Shown here in pieces: positions 1 to 6,328 of a stretch of 13,989 nucleotides of DNA. The notes beneath the pieces were generated by a model. That model searched no databases and was not told where the DNA came from. It was given only the letters and a program-made list of their open reading frames with translations. Source of the stretch: JAFALX01 sp036378495 (GTDB lineage: Bacteria; Chloroflexota; Dormibacteria; Aeolococcales; Aeolococcaceae); NCBI GenBank assembly GCA_036378495.1, contig DASUWI010000067.1, positions 1 to 13,989 of the forward strand, in the 5' to 3' direction. The translations under genes were made by a program, and so were the position numbers. Position 1 is the first letter of the stretch; every line of letters starts with the position of its first letter.

Positions 1-1
1 C

Positions 2-121
2 GTTGGCCTCGTGCTCGACCGTCTGATGCAGCCGCTTCAGCCCGAGCGCGGCCAGCGTGCGCTTCTGGTCGCTCGCGTAGCCGATGGCGCTCTTGCGATA
101 GGTGATGCGCACCGTGCTCAT
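2..121 (-). CDS. rpmD: 50S ribosomal protein L30 (partial, N-terminal 40 residues)
   Basis: Start of large-subunit protein L30, a small protein of about 60 residues that binds 23S rRNA. The visible part begins MSTVRITYRKSAIGY and continues through ALGLKRLHQTVEHEAN, which matches the family signature (KSxIG, then QK.TL.ALGL..L..TV.H). The ATG at 121 overlaps the rpsE stop codon in an ATGA junction, a common coupling arrangement and the usual position of rpmD after rpsE. The gene runs off the left edge, so about a third of it is missing; rplO and secY would be expected next. Identification rests on the conserved motif and on gene order. Confidence 0.95.
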   Translation of the reverse strand, partial: MSTVRITYRKSAIGYASDQKRTLAALGLKRLHQTVEHEAN

Positions 122-696
122 GGCGCCGCCGCCGCCTCCGCGGGAACCTCCTCGCGACCGAGCATCCGGTCCGCCAGCCGCCGGCTGCCGATCACGTGCT
201 CCGGCGAGATCCCGCGCAGGTCGGCGATCTCGGCCAGCGTGCGCAGGCTGGCGAGCGCTGCGACCGTGGCCCGCACCACGTTGATCGGGTTGTCCGTGCC
301 CAGGCTCTTGGTGAGGATGTCGTGGATGCCCGCCGCCTCCACCACCGCACGCATCGAGCTGCCGGAGATGACGCCGGTGCCGGGCACGCCGGGCTTCAGC
401 AGCACCTTGGCCGCGCCGAGCTTGTAGCGGATCTCGTGGGGGATCGTGCGGCCAACCATCGGCACGGTGATCATGTGCTTCTTGGCGTCGTCGACACCCT
501 TGCGGATGGCGTCGGGCACCTCGCCGGCCTTGCCCAGGCCTGCGCCCACGCGCCCCTGGCCGTCGCCCACGACGACGAGCGCGCTGAACGAGAACCGCCG
601 CCCACCCTTGACCACCTTGGCCACGCGGTTGAGCGAGACGATCTTCTCCTGAAGGTCTCCGCCGCGATCGTCGCGGCGATCCATGCGCATTGCCAT
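118..696 (-). CDS. rpsE: 30S ribosomal protein S5
   Basis: Small-subunit protein S5 (192 residues), which helps set decoding accuracy and forms part of the mRNA entry region. The N-terminal S5 RNA-binding domain spans about residues 15-80 and contains VSLNRVAKVVKGGRRFSFSA, the conserved segment where spectinomycin resistance changes occur in other bacteria; nothing here looks altered. The C-terminal alpha/beta domain (about 95-170) holds GVPGTGVISG and the KSLGTDNPINVVRATVAAL stretch. A short Ala/Glu/Pro tail ends the protein. The ATG lies 2 bases after the rplR stop, and the stop codon overlaps the rpmD start by 4 bases. Length and gene order are both typical. Confidence 0.99.
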   Translation of the reverse strand: MAMRMDRRDDRGGDLQEKIVSLNRVAKVVKGGRRFSFSALVVVGDGQGRVGAGLGKAGEVPDAIRKGVDDAKKHMITVPMVGRTIPHEIRYKLGAAKVLLKPGVPGTGVISGSSMRAVVEAAGIHDILTKSLGTDNPINVVRATVAALASLRTLAEIADLRGISPEHVIGSRRLADRMLGREEVPAEAAAAP

Positions 697-698
697 GC

Positions 699-1064
699 TC
701 AGAACCTCAGGCCGCCCTCACGCGCCGCCTCGGCCAGGGCGCGCACGCGGCCGTGATACAGGTAGCCACCGCGATCGAAGACGACCTCCTCGATGCCGAG
801 CGCGCGACCTCGCTGTGCGATTGCGCGTCCGACGCGCGCCGCGGCCGGTGCCGTGGGGCCGTGCGCGTCACCGCGGATGTCGTTCTCCATCGTCGACGCT
901 GCGGCGAGCGTGTGCCCGGACGCGTCGTCGACGAGCTGCACCGAGATGTGTCGCAGGCTGCGGAACACGGCAAGACGCGGGCGCCCCCGGCTGCCGGCGA
1001 CGTGCTTGCGAACCCGCCGGTGGCGCCGGTCGCGCGCTGCTCTGCGATCGTGCTTGGTCAGCAC
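699..1064 (-). CDS. rplR: 50S ribosomal protein L18
   Basis: L18 (121 residues) binds 5S rRNA and with L5 forms the central protuberance of the large subunit. The basic N-terminus (KHDRRAARDRRHRRVRKHV) is followed by the family motif GRPRLAVFRSLRHISVQLVD. The conserved C-terminal part reads VVFDRGGYLYHGRVRALAEA and ends AREGGLRF, close to the usual EAAREGGLxF ending. The start is a GTG at 1064, 7 bases after the rplF stop; no ATG is better placed, and the family length supports this start. The stop is 2 bases upstream of rpsE. Confidence 0.98.
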   Translation of the reverse strand: MLTKHDRRAARDRRHRRVRKHVAGSRGRPRLAVFRSLRHISVQLVDDASGHTLAAASTMENDIRGDAHGPTAPAAARVGRAIAQRGRALGIEEVVFDRGGYLYHGRVRALAEAAREGGLRF

Positions 1065-1071
1065 CGTCCGC

Positions 1072-1623
1072 CTACCTGCCCTTGCCGGCCTTGCCGGACT
1101 TGCCCGCCTTGCGGCGGATCTGCTCGCCTTTGTAGAGGATGCCCTTGCCCTTGTACGGCTCGGGCTTGCGGAACGACCGGATCTTCGCCGCCACCTGGCC
1201 CACCGCCTCCTTGTCGGCGCCGGAGATGACGATCTGCGTTGGCGCCGGCACCTCGATGGTGACGCCGTCGGGCGGCGTGTAGCGGATCGGGTGCGAGTAC
1301 CCCAGGGTCAGCACCAGGTCCGAGCCCTGCTTGGTGGCGCGGAAACCAACGCCGACGAGCTCGAGGTTGCGCGTGAAGCCGCGCGACACGCCCTCGACCA
1401 TGTTGTAGACGAGCGTGCGCGTGAGCCCGTGCAGGGAGCGGTGCAGCGTGGTGTCGCTGGGACGCTCCACGGTGATCACGCCGCCGGCCACGTTGATCCG
1501 CATCTGCGAAGGCAGCGAGCGCTCGAGCGTGCCGCGCGCGCCGCTGACGGCGAGATGGCTGCCGGTCAGCGACACGTCGACCCCACTTGGAACGGTGATC
1601 GGAAGCCTGCCTATGCGCGACAT
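1072..1623 (-). CDS. rplF: 50S ribosomal protein L6
   Basis: L6 (183 residues) binds 23S rRNA near the factor-binding site and the sarcin-ricin loop. It begins MSRIGRLPITVPSGVDV, the usual N-terminus, and has the two tandem L6 folds (about residues 10-80 and 88-165). The second domain contains LELVGVGFRA and LGYSHPIRY. The C-terminal signature IRSFRKPEPYKGKGILYKGE is followed by a short Lys/Gly-rich tail (RRKAGKSGKAGKGR). The ATG is 4 bases after the rpsH stop, and the stop is 7 bases before the rplR GTG. Length is typical. Confidence 0.99.
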   Translation of the reverse strand: MSRIGRLPITVPSGVDVSLTGSHLAVSGARGTLERSLPSQMRINVAGGVITVERPSDTTLHRSLHGLTRTLVYNMVEGVSRGFTRNLELVGVGFRATKQGSDLVLTLGYSHPIRYTPPDGVTIEVPAPTQIVISGADKEAVGQVAAKIRSFRKPEPYKGKGILYKGEQIRRKAGKSGKAGKGR

Positions 1624-1627
1624 CTGA

Positions 1628-2023
1628 TCACCACACGTAGGCGACGACTTCGCCGCCGAGCCCGGCGCGCTGCGCGGCCATGCCGGTCATCAGGCCGCGA
1701 GAGGTGGAGATGATGGCGATCCCGAGCCCGCCGAGCACGCGCGGGATCTCGCTCTTGCCCGCGTAGACGCGGAGCCCCGGCTTGCTCACCCGGCGCAGCC
1801 CGTTGAGCGGCCGGCCCTTCGGGGTGGCCGGCTTCAGGGTCACCACCAGCGTGGAGCGAGCCGTCTCGCCGGTGAGCGCGTAGGACTCGATGAATCCCTC
1901 CTCGGTGAGGACGCGCGCGATCTCCGTCTTCATCCGTGACGCCGGTATCTGCACCGTGTGGTGGTGCGCGATGTTGGCGTTGCGGATGCGAGTGAGCATG
2001 TCCGCGATCGTGTCGCTGTTCAC
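1628..2023 (-). CDS. rpsH: 30S ribosomal protein S8
   Basis: S8 (131 residues) is a primary 16S rRNA-binding protein of the 30S platform. In enterobacteria it is also the translational repressor of the spc operon; whether it acts so here cannot be seen. The N-terminal motif DTIADMLTRIRNAN and the C-terminal signature IISTSRGLMTGMAAQRAGLGGEVVAYVW (positions 1628-1711) are diagnostic. The start is GTG at 2023, 4 bases after the rpsN stop. The N-terminal length (MNSDTIADML) fits the family, so this start is preferred over the internal ATG at residue 9. Confidence 0.98.
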   Translation of the reverse strand: MNSDTIADMLTRIRNANIAHHHTVQIPASRMKTEIARVLTEEGFIESYALTGETARSTLVVTLKPATPKGRPLNGLRRVSKPGLRVYAGKSEIPRVLGGLGIAIISTSRGLMTGMAAQRAGLGGEVVAYVW

Positions 2024-2027
2024 GCGA

Positions 2028-2213
2028 TCACCACGAGCTCTTTCTCACGCCGGGGATCTGGCCGATGCTGGCGTACTTGCGGAAGCAGATGCGGCACAGC
2101 CCGAACTTGCGCATGTAGGCGCGCGGCCGCCCGCAAAGCCCGCAGCGATGGTGCTCCTGCGTGGGGAACTTCGGCGGGCGCAGCGACTTGGCGATCAGCG
2201 ATTTCTTGGCCAT
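2028..2213 (-). CDS. rpsN: 30S ribosomal protein S14, zinc-binding (C+) short form
   Basis: Short S14 of 61 residues (type Z). It assembles late in the 30S head. Four cysteines at residues 24, 27, 40 and 43 (CGLC and CRIC) form the zinc site, and GRPRAYMRKFGLCRICFRK is the family signature, ending in the usual SSW. The long zinc-free S14 of about 100 residues found in enterobacteria is not what is encoded here. The ATG follows the rplE stop by 1 base (TGAgATG), and rpsH starts 4 bases after this stop. Confidence 0.99.
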   Translation of the reverse strand: MAKKSLIAKSLRPPKFPTQEHHRCGLCGRPRAYMRKFGLCRICFRKYASIGQIPGVRKSSW

Positions 2214-2214
2214 C

Positions 2215-2778
2215 TCAGTTCTTCCGGAAGGGCATTCCCAGCCCCGTCAGCAGCGCCTGCCCCTCGGCGTCCGTCGTCGCGGTGGTGACGATGGTGACCT
2301 CGAGGCCGCGCAATCTATCGATCTTGTCATAGTCCACTTCGGGAAAGACCAGCTGCTCACGCAAGCCGAGCGTGTAGTTGCCGTGGCCGTCGAACCCCTT
2401 GGTGTCGATGCCGCGGAAGTCGCGGATCCGGGGCAGCGCCACGTTGATCAGCTTGTCGAGGAACTCGTACATCCGGTGGCCGCGCAGCGTCACCTTGGCG
2501 CCGATGGGCATGCCCTCGCGCAGCTTGAAGGCCGCCACCGACCTGCGCGCTCGGATGATGATCGGCGCCTGACCGGTGATCGTCTTCAGGTCTGCCGTCG
2601 CGGCGTCGAGCGCCCGCGCGTTGGTGATCGCCTCGCCCAGGCCGATGTTGAGCACCACCTTCACGGGCGACGGCACCTGCATGGGGTTGCGGTAGCGGAA
2701 CTCACGCACCAGCGCCGGCACGATCTCGTCGACGTACTGACGGCGCAGACGAGGCGATTCACGCAGCGCGACGGCCAT
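2215..2778 (-). CDS. rplE: 50S ribosomal protein L5
   Basis: L5 (187 residues) binds 5S rRNA in the central protuberance and contacts P-site tRNA. Recognisable segments are VVLNIGLGEA (about residues 41-50), the RARRSVAAFKLREGMPIGAK stretch (76-95), VTLRGHRMYEFLDKLINVALPRIRDFRG (96-123, the most conserved block) and the C-terminal VTIVTTATTDAEGQALLTGLG. The ATG overlaps the rplX stop by one base (TGATG), and the stop lies 1 base upstream of rpsN. Length is typical of the family. Confidence 0.99.
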   Translation of the reverse strand: MAVALRESPRLRRQYVDEIVPALVREFRYRNPMQVPSPVKVVLNIGLGEAITNARALDAATADLKTITGQAPIIIRARRSVAAFKLREGMPIGAKVTLRGHRMYEFLDKLINVALPRIRDFRGIDTKGFDGHGNYTLGLREQLVFPEVDYDKIDRLRGLEVTIVTTATTDAEGQALLTGLGMPFRKN

Positions 2779-3179
2779 CAGACCTGTGCCCTCTCGTAGC
2801 GCTCACCACAGCGCTTGCAGACGATCACACGCCGACCCTCGTCCGTGACGCCGTGACCGATGCGCGTGATCTTGTCGCAGCGATTGCAGACCAGCATCAC
2901 ATTGCTGTACGGGATGGGCCCGTCGAAGTCGACGATGCCGCCCTGGATGTTGCCCTTGACCCCGGCACGGGTGTGCCGCTTGAGCAGGTTGACGCCGCGC
3001 ACCGTGATCCGCTGCCGCTCCGGGATGGTGCGCTGCACCACGCCGCGCTTGCCCTTGTCCTTGCCGGCGATCACCTCGACGGTGTCACCCTGACGGATGT
3101 CGAGCGGACGCACGCGGCCGCCGGCCCAGCCCTCGTGCTGCAGGGCCACCTTCTTCTTGTGCTCGGACCTGGCGCTCAT
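2778..3179 (-). CDS. rplX: 50S ribosomal protein L24, with N-terminal extension and cysteine pairs
   Basis: L24 is an assembly initiator of the 50S subunit and sits near the exit of the peptide tunnel. The KOW segment covers about residues 27-65 (QGDTVEVIAGKDKGKRGVV), followed by NLLKRHTR. The C-terminal part, residues 93-128, has four cysteines at 98, 101, 121 and 124 (CNRC and CKRC), a zinc-ribbon-like arrangement seen in many bacterial L24 proteins. At 133 residues it is longer than the common length of about 100, owing to roughly 25 extra N-terminal residues (MSARSEHKKKVALQHEGWAG). The ATG at 3179 is 4 bases after the rplN stop, which fits the packing of this operon; a GTG at 3113 (residue 23) would give a shorter, more typical N-terminus and cannot be excluded. 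Confidence 0.96.
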   Translation of the reverse strand: MSARSEHKKKVALQHEGWAGGRVRPLDIRQGDTVEVIAGKDKGKRGVVQRTIPERQRITVRGVNLLKRHTRAGVKGNIQGGIVDFDGPIPYSNVMLVCNRCDKITRIGHGVTDEGRRVIVCKRCGERYERAQV

Positions 3180-3183
3180 GCTC

Positions 3184-3552
3184 TCAGAGCACCTCCGGCG
3201 CCAGGCTGACGATCTTCATGAAGTTGCGCTCGCGCAGCTCGCGCGCCACGGGACCGAAGATGCGCGTGCCGCGCGGGTTGTTCTGCGGGTTGATCAGCAC
3301 CGCTGCGTTCTCGTCGAAGCGGATGTTGCTGCCGTCGGGGCGGGTGAACTCCTTGCTGGTGCGCACCACCACCGCGCGCACCACGTCGCCCTTCTTCACC
3401 TGCGCGTTGGGCTGCGCCACCTTCACGGTGCCGACGATGACGTCGCCCACCGAGGCGTACTTGCGATAGCTGCCACCCAGCACGCGGATGCAGAGGAGCT
3501 CGCGCGCACCGCTGTTGTCCGCCACCTTGAGCAGCGTCTCCTGCTGGATCAT
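3184..3552 (-). CDS. rplN: 50S ribosomal protein L14
   Basis: L14 (122 residues, the standard length) binds 23S rRNA and forms an intersubunit bridge with 16S rRNA; it is also the known docking site of the silencing factor RsfS. The N-terminus MIQQETLLKVADNSGA, the middle signature KKGDVVRAVVVRTSKEF, and the end RGTRIFGPVARELRERNFMK followed by IVSLAPEVL are all diagnostic. The ATG is 7 bases after the rpsQ stop without a clear Shine-Dalgarno sequence. The stop is 4 bases upstream of rplX. Confidence 0.99.
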   Translation of the reverse strand: MIQQETLLKVADNSGARELLCIRVLGGSYRKYASVGDVIVGTVKVAQPNAQVKKGDVVRAVVVRTSKEFTRPDGSNIRFDENAAVLINPQNNPRGTRIFGPVARELRERNFMKIVSLAPEVL

Positions 3553-3559
3553 GGGGAGA

Positions 3560-3832
3560 TCACCGCGCCTTCTCCAGGATCTCGGCGACCCGCCAGCGCT
3601 TCTCCTTCGACAGCGGGCGCGTCTCCATGATGCGCACGCGATCGCCCACGCCGCAGCTCTGCTCGCCGTCGTCGGCCTTGTAACGGCGCGACCTGCGCAC
3701 CACCTTCTTGTACAGGGGGTGCGGCTTCACATCGAGCACCTGCACGATGACGGTCTTCTGCATCTTGTCGCTCACGACGATGCCCTCGCGGACCTTGCGT
3801 CGCGTGCGCACGGTGGTCTCGGCGTCAGTCAC
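3560..3832 (-). CDS. rpsQ: 30S ribosomal protein S17
   Basis: S17 (90 residues from this start) is an early-assembling OB-fold protein that binds the 5' domain of 16S rRNA. The signature GIVVSDKMQKTVIVQV covers about residues 17-32, followed by HPLYKKVVRRSRRYKADD and the C-terminal RIMETRPLSKEKRWRVAEI. The chosen start is the GTG at 3832, which gives an N-terminus MTDAETTV typical of the family, has GGAGA about 7 bases upstream and overlaps the end of rpmC by 8 bases. An in-frame ATG at 3859 would extend the protein to 99 residues but would overlap rpmC by 35 bases, so it is less likely. Confidence 0.96.
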   Translation of the reverse strand: MTDAETTVRTRRKVREGIVVSDKMQKTVIVQVLDVKPHPLYKKVVRRSRRYKADDGEQSCGVGDRVRIMETRPLSKEKRWRVAEILEKAR

Positions 3833-4058
3833 CGTTCGTCTCCGCTGCGGCGCTGGCACGGGCCAGCTCGTTCTGCGTCGTCAGCGTACGCGCGATCTCG
3901 CGGCGCACGTCGCGCACCTGGCGATGGTTCTCCACCTGGCCGGTCGCCATCTGAAAGCGCAGCTCGAAGAGGCGGCGGTGCTGCTGCCCGAGGTGCTCGT
4001 GCAGCTCGGCGTCGTTCATGTCTCGCAGTGCCTTGATCGCCTCGGTGCGCTTGGTCAT
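3825..4058 (-). CDS. rpmC: 50S ribosomal protein L29
   Basis: L29 (77 residues) is a small helical hairpin protein beside the tunnel exit, next to L23, where SRP and trigger factor dock. Typical features are the N-terminal LRDMNDAELHEHLGQQHRRL, the FELRFQMATGQVENHRQVRD segment (close to the common LFxLRFQxATGQLEN motif) and the second helix VRREIARTLTTQNE. A short Ala-rich tail follows. The ATG overlaps the rplP stop by 4 bases (ATGA), and the end overlaps the rpsQ GTG by 8 bases. The frame stays open far upstream, but conservation begins only at this methionine. Confidence 0.97.
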   Translation of the reverse strand: MTKRTEAIKALRDMNDAELHEHLGQQHRRLFELRFQMATGQVENHRQVRDVRREIARTLTTQNELARASAAAETNGD

Positions 4059-4492
4059 GCCTGCGCCTCCACTGCGGGCGCCGCCTCCTCGCGCATGACG
4101 AAGCGCGTCTTGATCGGCAGCTTGTGCGCCGCCAGACGCATCGCCTCCTGCGCCACGTCCTGGGTCACACCCGCCATCTCGAAGAGGATGCGACCGGGCA
4201 GCACGACGGCCACCCAGCCCTCGGGCTGTCCCTTGCCGCTGCCCATGCGCGTCTCGGCCGGCTTCTTCGTGTAGGGGTGATCGGGAAAGATGCGGATCCA
4301 GATCTTGCCGCCGCGGCGCACGTGCCGGGTCATCGCGCGGCGTGCCGCCTCGATCTGCCGGTTGGTCATCCAGCAGGGCTCGATCGCCTGCAACCCGTAG
4401 GAGCCAAAGGCGAGCGTGCTGCCGCGATAGGCGGCGCCGGTGCGCCGGCCGCGGTGCATCTTGCGGTGCTTCGTCCGCTTGGGCATCAGCAT
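4055..4492 (-). CDS. rplP: 50S ribosomal protein L16
   Basis: L16 (145 residues) lies near the A-site tRNA elbow and the peptidyl transferase centre and is a late assembly protein. It begins MLMPKRTKHRKMHRGRR, the expected N-terminus. Conserved blocks are FGSYGLQAIEPCWMTNRQIE, ARRAMTRHVRRGGKIWIRIF, the KKPAETRMGSGKG segment and VLPGRILFEMAGV. The ATG at 4492 is preferred over the one at 4486 because GAGGAGGAG, at the end of rpsC, lies at better spacing from it, and because the MLxPKR form is usual in the family. The gap to rpsC is 2 bases; the stop overlaps rpmC by 4 bases. The tail EEAAPAVEAQA is a few residues longer than average. Confidence 0.98.
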   Translation of the reverse strand: MLMPKRTKHRKMHRGRRTGAAYRGSTLAFGSYGLQAIEPCWMTNRQIEAARRAMTRHVRRGGKIWIRIFPDHPYTKKPAETRMGSGKGQPEGWVAVVLPGRILFEMAGVTQDVAQEAMRLAAHKLPIKTRFVMREEAAPAVEAQA

Positions 4493-4494
4493 CG

Positions 4495-5532
4495 CTACTC
4501 CTCCTCGGCCTCGTCGGTGTCCTTGGGTTTCGCAGCGGCGGGGGGCTTGCGCACAGCAGGTTTCTTTGCGACGCGCGGCGGCGCCGCGGGCTTGCGCGCC
4601 ACTGCCGGCTTGCGCCGCGCCGAGGCGCGCTTGGCGCCCAGCTTCTCCACCTTCTCGCCCGTATCCGTGTCGGAGTCCTCCTCGACGGCGACCTCGATCT
4701 CCGCCTCCGCCTCCTCGGGGATCGCCTCGCCGATGACAGCACCGTCGCCGTTGGGCGCAGGCTCGTCGAGCGCGGGCACCTCGTCGGTGACCGACGGCTG
4801 CCCCTGCTCGGGGACGGGAATGACGACGGTGCGCTGCGGGGGCGCGGGACGCGGCGGCGCCTCGGGCGCCTCGCGACCGCCCGCGGCCGGGATGGGGTCG
4901 CCGGTGGCGGTGACGAAGTCGCCGAGATAGAGCCACGCCTGCACGCCGATGCGCCCGAAGGTGGTGCGCGCCTCGGCCTGCCCGTAGTCGACGTTGGCGC
5001 GCAGCGTGTGCAGCGGCACGCGCCCGTCGCGGTCCCACTCACGGCGCGACATCTCGGAACCGCCGAGGCGTCCGCTCACCTGGATCTTGGCGCCGCGCGC
5101 GCCTGCGCGCATGGAGCGCATCAGCGTCTGCTTCAGCGCCCGCCGGAACGCGATGCGCTTTTCCAGCTGCGAGGCGACGTTCTCGGCGACGAGCGCCGCG
5201 TCGAGCTCGGGCGTCTTGATCTCGTGGATGGTGACGCGCACCTTCTTGCCCGATATGCGCTCGAGCTCGTCGCGCAGCGCGTCGACCGATGCCCCCTGCT
5301 TGCCGATGACGATCCCCGGCTTGGCCGTGTGGATGATCACCGTCAGCTGGTTGGCGCTGCGCTCGGTCTCGATGCGGGCCACGCCGGCGTTGCGCAGACG
5401 GCTGCCGATGAGGCGGCGCATCGCGAGGTCCTCGTGCAGCAGCTTCGTGTACTCCTGGTCCGCATACCAGCGCGCGTCCCAGTTGCGGTAGACGCCGAGG
5501 CGAAACCCGATGGGGTTGACCTTGTGACCCAT
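4495..5532 (-). CDS. rpsC: 30S ribosomal protein S3 with long charged C-terminal tail
   Basis: S3 forms part of the mRNA entry tunnel and its helicase activity. The start MGHKVNPIGFRLGV at 5532 is the canonical N-terminus; the frame is open further upstream but overlaps rplV. A KH domain with the GKQG loop is at residues 77-80, and the C-terminal S3 domain runs from about 118 to 210 (RRALKQTLMRSMRAGARGAK, GRLGGSEMSR, VDYGQAEARTTFGRIGV). The core ends near residue 215. A tail of about 130 residues follows: Pro-rich (216-245), then acidic (265-292), then Lys/Arg/Ala/Pro-rich (297-338), then DTDEAEEE. Usual S3 lengths are about 210-280, so 345 is long. A GAGGAG lies just before the ATG, 10 bases after the rplV stop. 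Confidence 0.98.
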   Translation of the reverse strand: MGHKVNPIGFRLGVYRNWDARWYADQEYTKLLHEDLAMRRLIGSRLRNAGVARIETERSANQLTVIIHTAKPGIVIGKQGASVDALRDELERISGKKVRVTIHEIKTPELDAALVAENVASQLEKRIAFRRALKQTLMRSMRAGARGAKIQVSGRLGGSEMSRREWDRDGRVPLHTLRANVDYGQAEARTTFGRIGVQAWLYLGDFVTATGDPIPAAGGREAPEAPPRPAPPQRTVVIPVPEQGQPSVTDEVPALDEPAPNGDGAVIGEAIPEEAEAEIEVAVEEDSDTDTGEKVEKLGAKRASARRKPAVARKPAAPPRVAKKPAVRKPPAAAKPKDTDEAEEE

Positions 5533-5542
5533 GACTCCTCGT

Positions 5543-6040
5543 CTACTCCTCGTTCTCGCCTTCCGCCGGCTGCTCGGGCTCGGGCTGTGCCCGGCGGCGG
5601 CGGCGCAGCGACGTGGCACCGGCGGCCGTGGTGGGTGACGCCAGCGGCGTCGGGATGGCGGCGCGGGGCACCTTCACCGCGCGACGCCGGCGCGTGTGCT
5701 CCGGCGCCTCGTCGTCGGTGACGAAGGCGCGCAGATGACTGGTCCGCTTGAACACGCTGCCCACCATGCCGCGCGGCTTTGCGCGCCAGCGCTTGATGAT
5801 GGTGGCCCCGTCGACCTCGACGCGGGAGACCCGCAGGCTGGACGCGTCCAGGTTGTAGTTGTGCTCGGCGTTTGCTGCGGCGGACTTGATCACCTTGGCC
5901 ACGTCACGCGCGGCGGACCGCGGCGAATAGCGCAGCACGACCAGGGCCTCGGCCACGGGCAAGCCCTCGACCATCTGCGTCACCAACCGCGCCTTCCGCG
6001 CCGTGGTACGCACCCATTTCGCCGTCGCAACAACTTCCAT
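5543..6040 (-). CDS. rplV: 50S ribosomal protein L22 with unusual tunnel loop and C-terminal tail
   Basis: L22 contacts all domains of 23S rRNA, and its long beta-hairpin lines the peptide exit tunnel. The core covers residues 1-110: KWVRTTARKARLVTQMVEGL, AANAEHNYNLD and the ending KRTSHLRAFVTDD. The hairpin tip (residues 87-97, AKPRGMVGSVF) has the usual length, but the two arginines I recall at E. coli positions 92 and 95 are Met and Ser. Residues 111-165 are an extra tail with two arginine clusters (RRRR at 117-120, RRRRR at 146-150) and an acidic end (EPEQPAEGENEE). The usual length is about 110-120. The ATG is 3 bases after the rpsS stop. The identity is certain; the tip and tail are lineage features of unknown effect. 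Confidence 0.97.
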   Translation of the reverse strand: MEVVATAKWVRTTARKARLVTQMVEGLPVAEALVVLRYSPRSAARDVAKVIKSAAANAEHNYNLDASSLRVSRVEVDGATIIKRWRAKPRGMVGSVFKRTSHLRAFVTDDEAPEHTRRRRAVKVPRAAIPTPLASPTTAAGATSLRRRRRAQPEPEQPAEGENEE

Positions 6041-6043
6041 CGC

Positions 6044-6328
6044 CTATTTGAGAGCGGTGCTCCGTTCCGTGTGGTGACCGTGCCCGCGATAGCGCCGCGT
6101 GGCGGCGAACTCGCCGAGCTTGTGGCCAACCATCGCTTCGGTGATGAACACCGGCACGTGCTTGCGGCCGTCGTGCACGGCGATCGTGTGGCCCACCATC
6201 TCGGGGTACACGTCGCTCCGCCGCGACCAGGTCTTGATGATCCGCTTCTCCCGAGAGAGATTCAACTCCTGCACCTTCTGCAGGAGGTGGTCGTCGCAGA
6301 ACGGTCCTTTCTTCAGGGAGCGGCCCAT
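6044..6328 (-). CDS. rpsS: 30S ribosomal protein S19
   Basis: S19 (94 residues) binds the 30S head with S13 and contacts the A-site finger of the 50S subunit. The N-terminus MGRSLKKGPFCDDHLLQKV and the signature HDGRKHVPVFITEAMVGHKL followed by GEFAATRRYRGH are diagnostic. The ATG at 6328 overlaps the rplB stop by one base (TGATG). An in-frame extension upstream would overlap rplB by 82 bases and has no family support. The stop is 3 bases upstream of rplV. Confidence 0.99.
   Translation of the reverse strand: MGRSLKKGPFCDDHLLQKVQELNLSREKRIIKTWSRRSDVYPEMVGHTIAVHDGRKHVPVFITEAMVGHKLGEFAATRRYRGHGHHTERSTALK

Noticed and set aside
4342..5721. A 459-codon open frame on the plus strand opposite rplP, rpsC and rplV
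   Set aside because: It crosses three well-identified ribosomal genes in antisense and has the composition of a codon-bias shadow.
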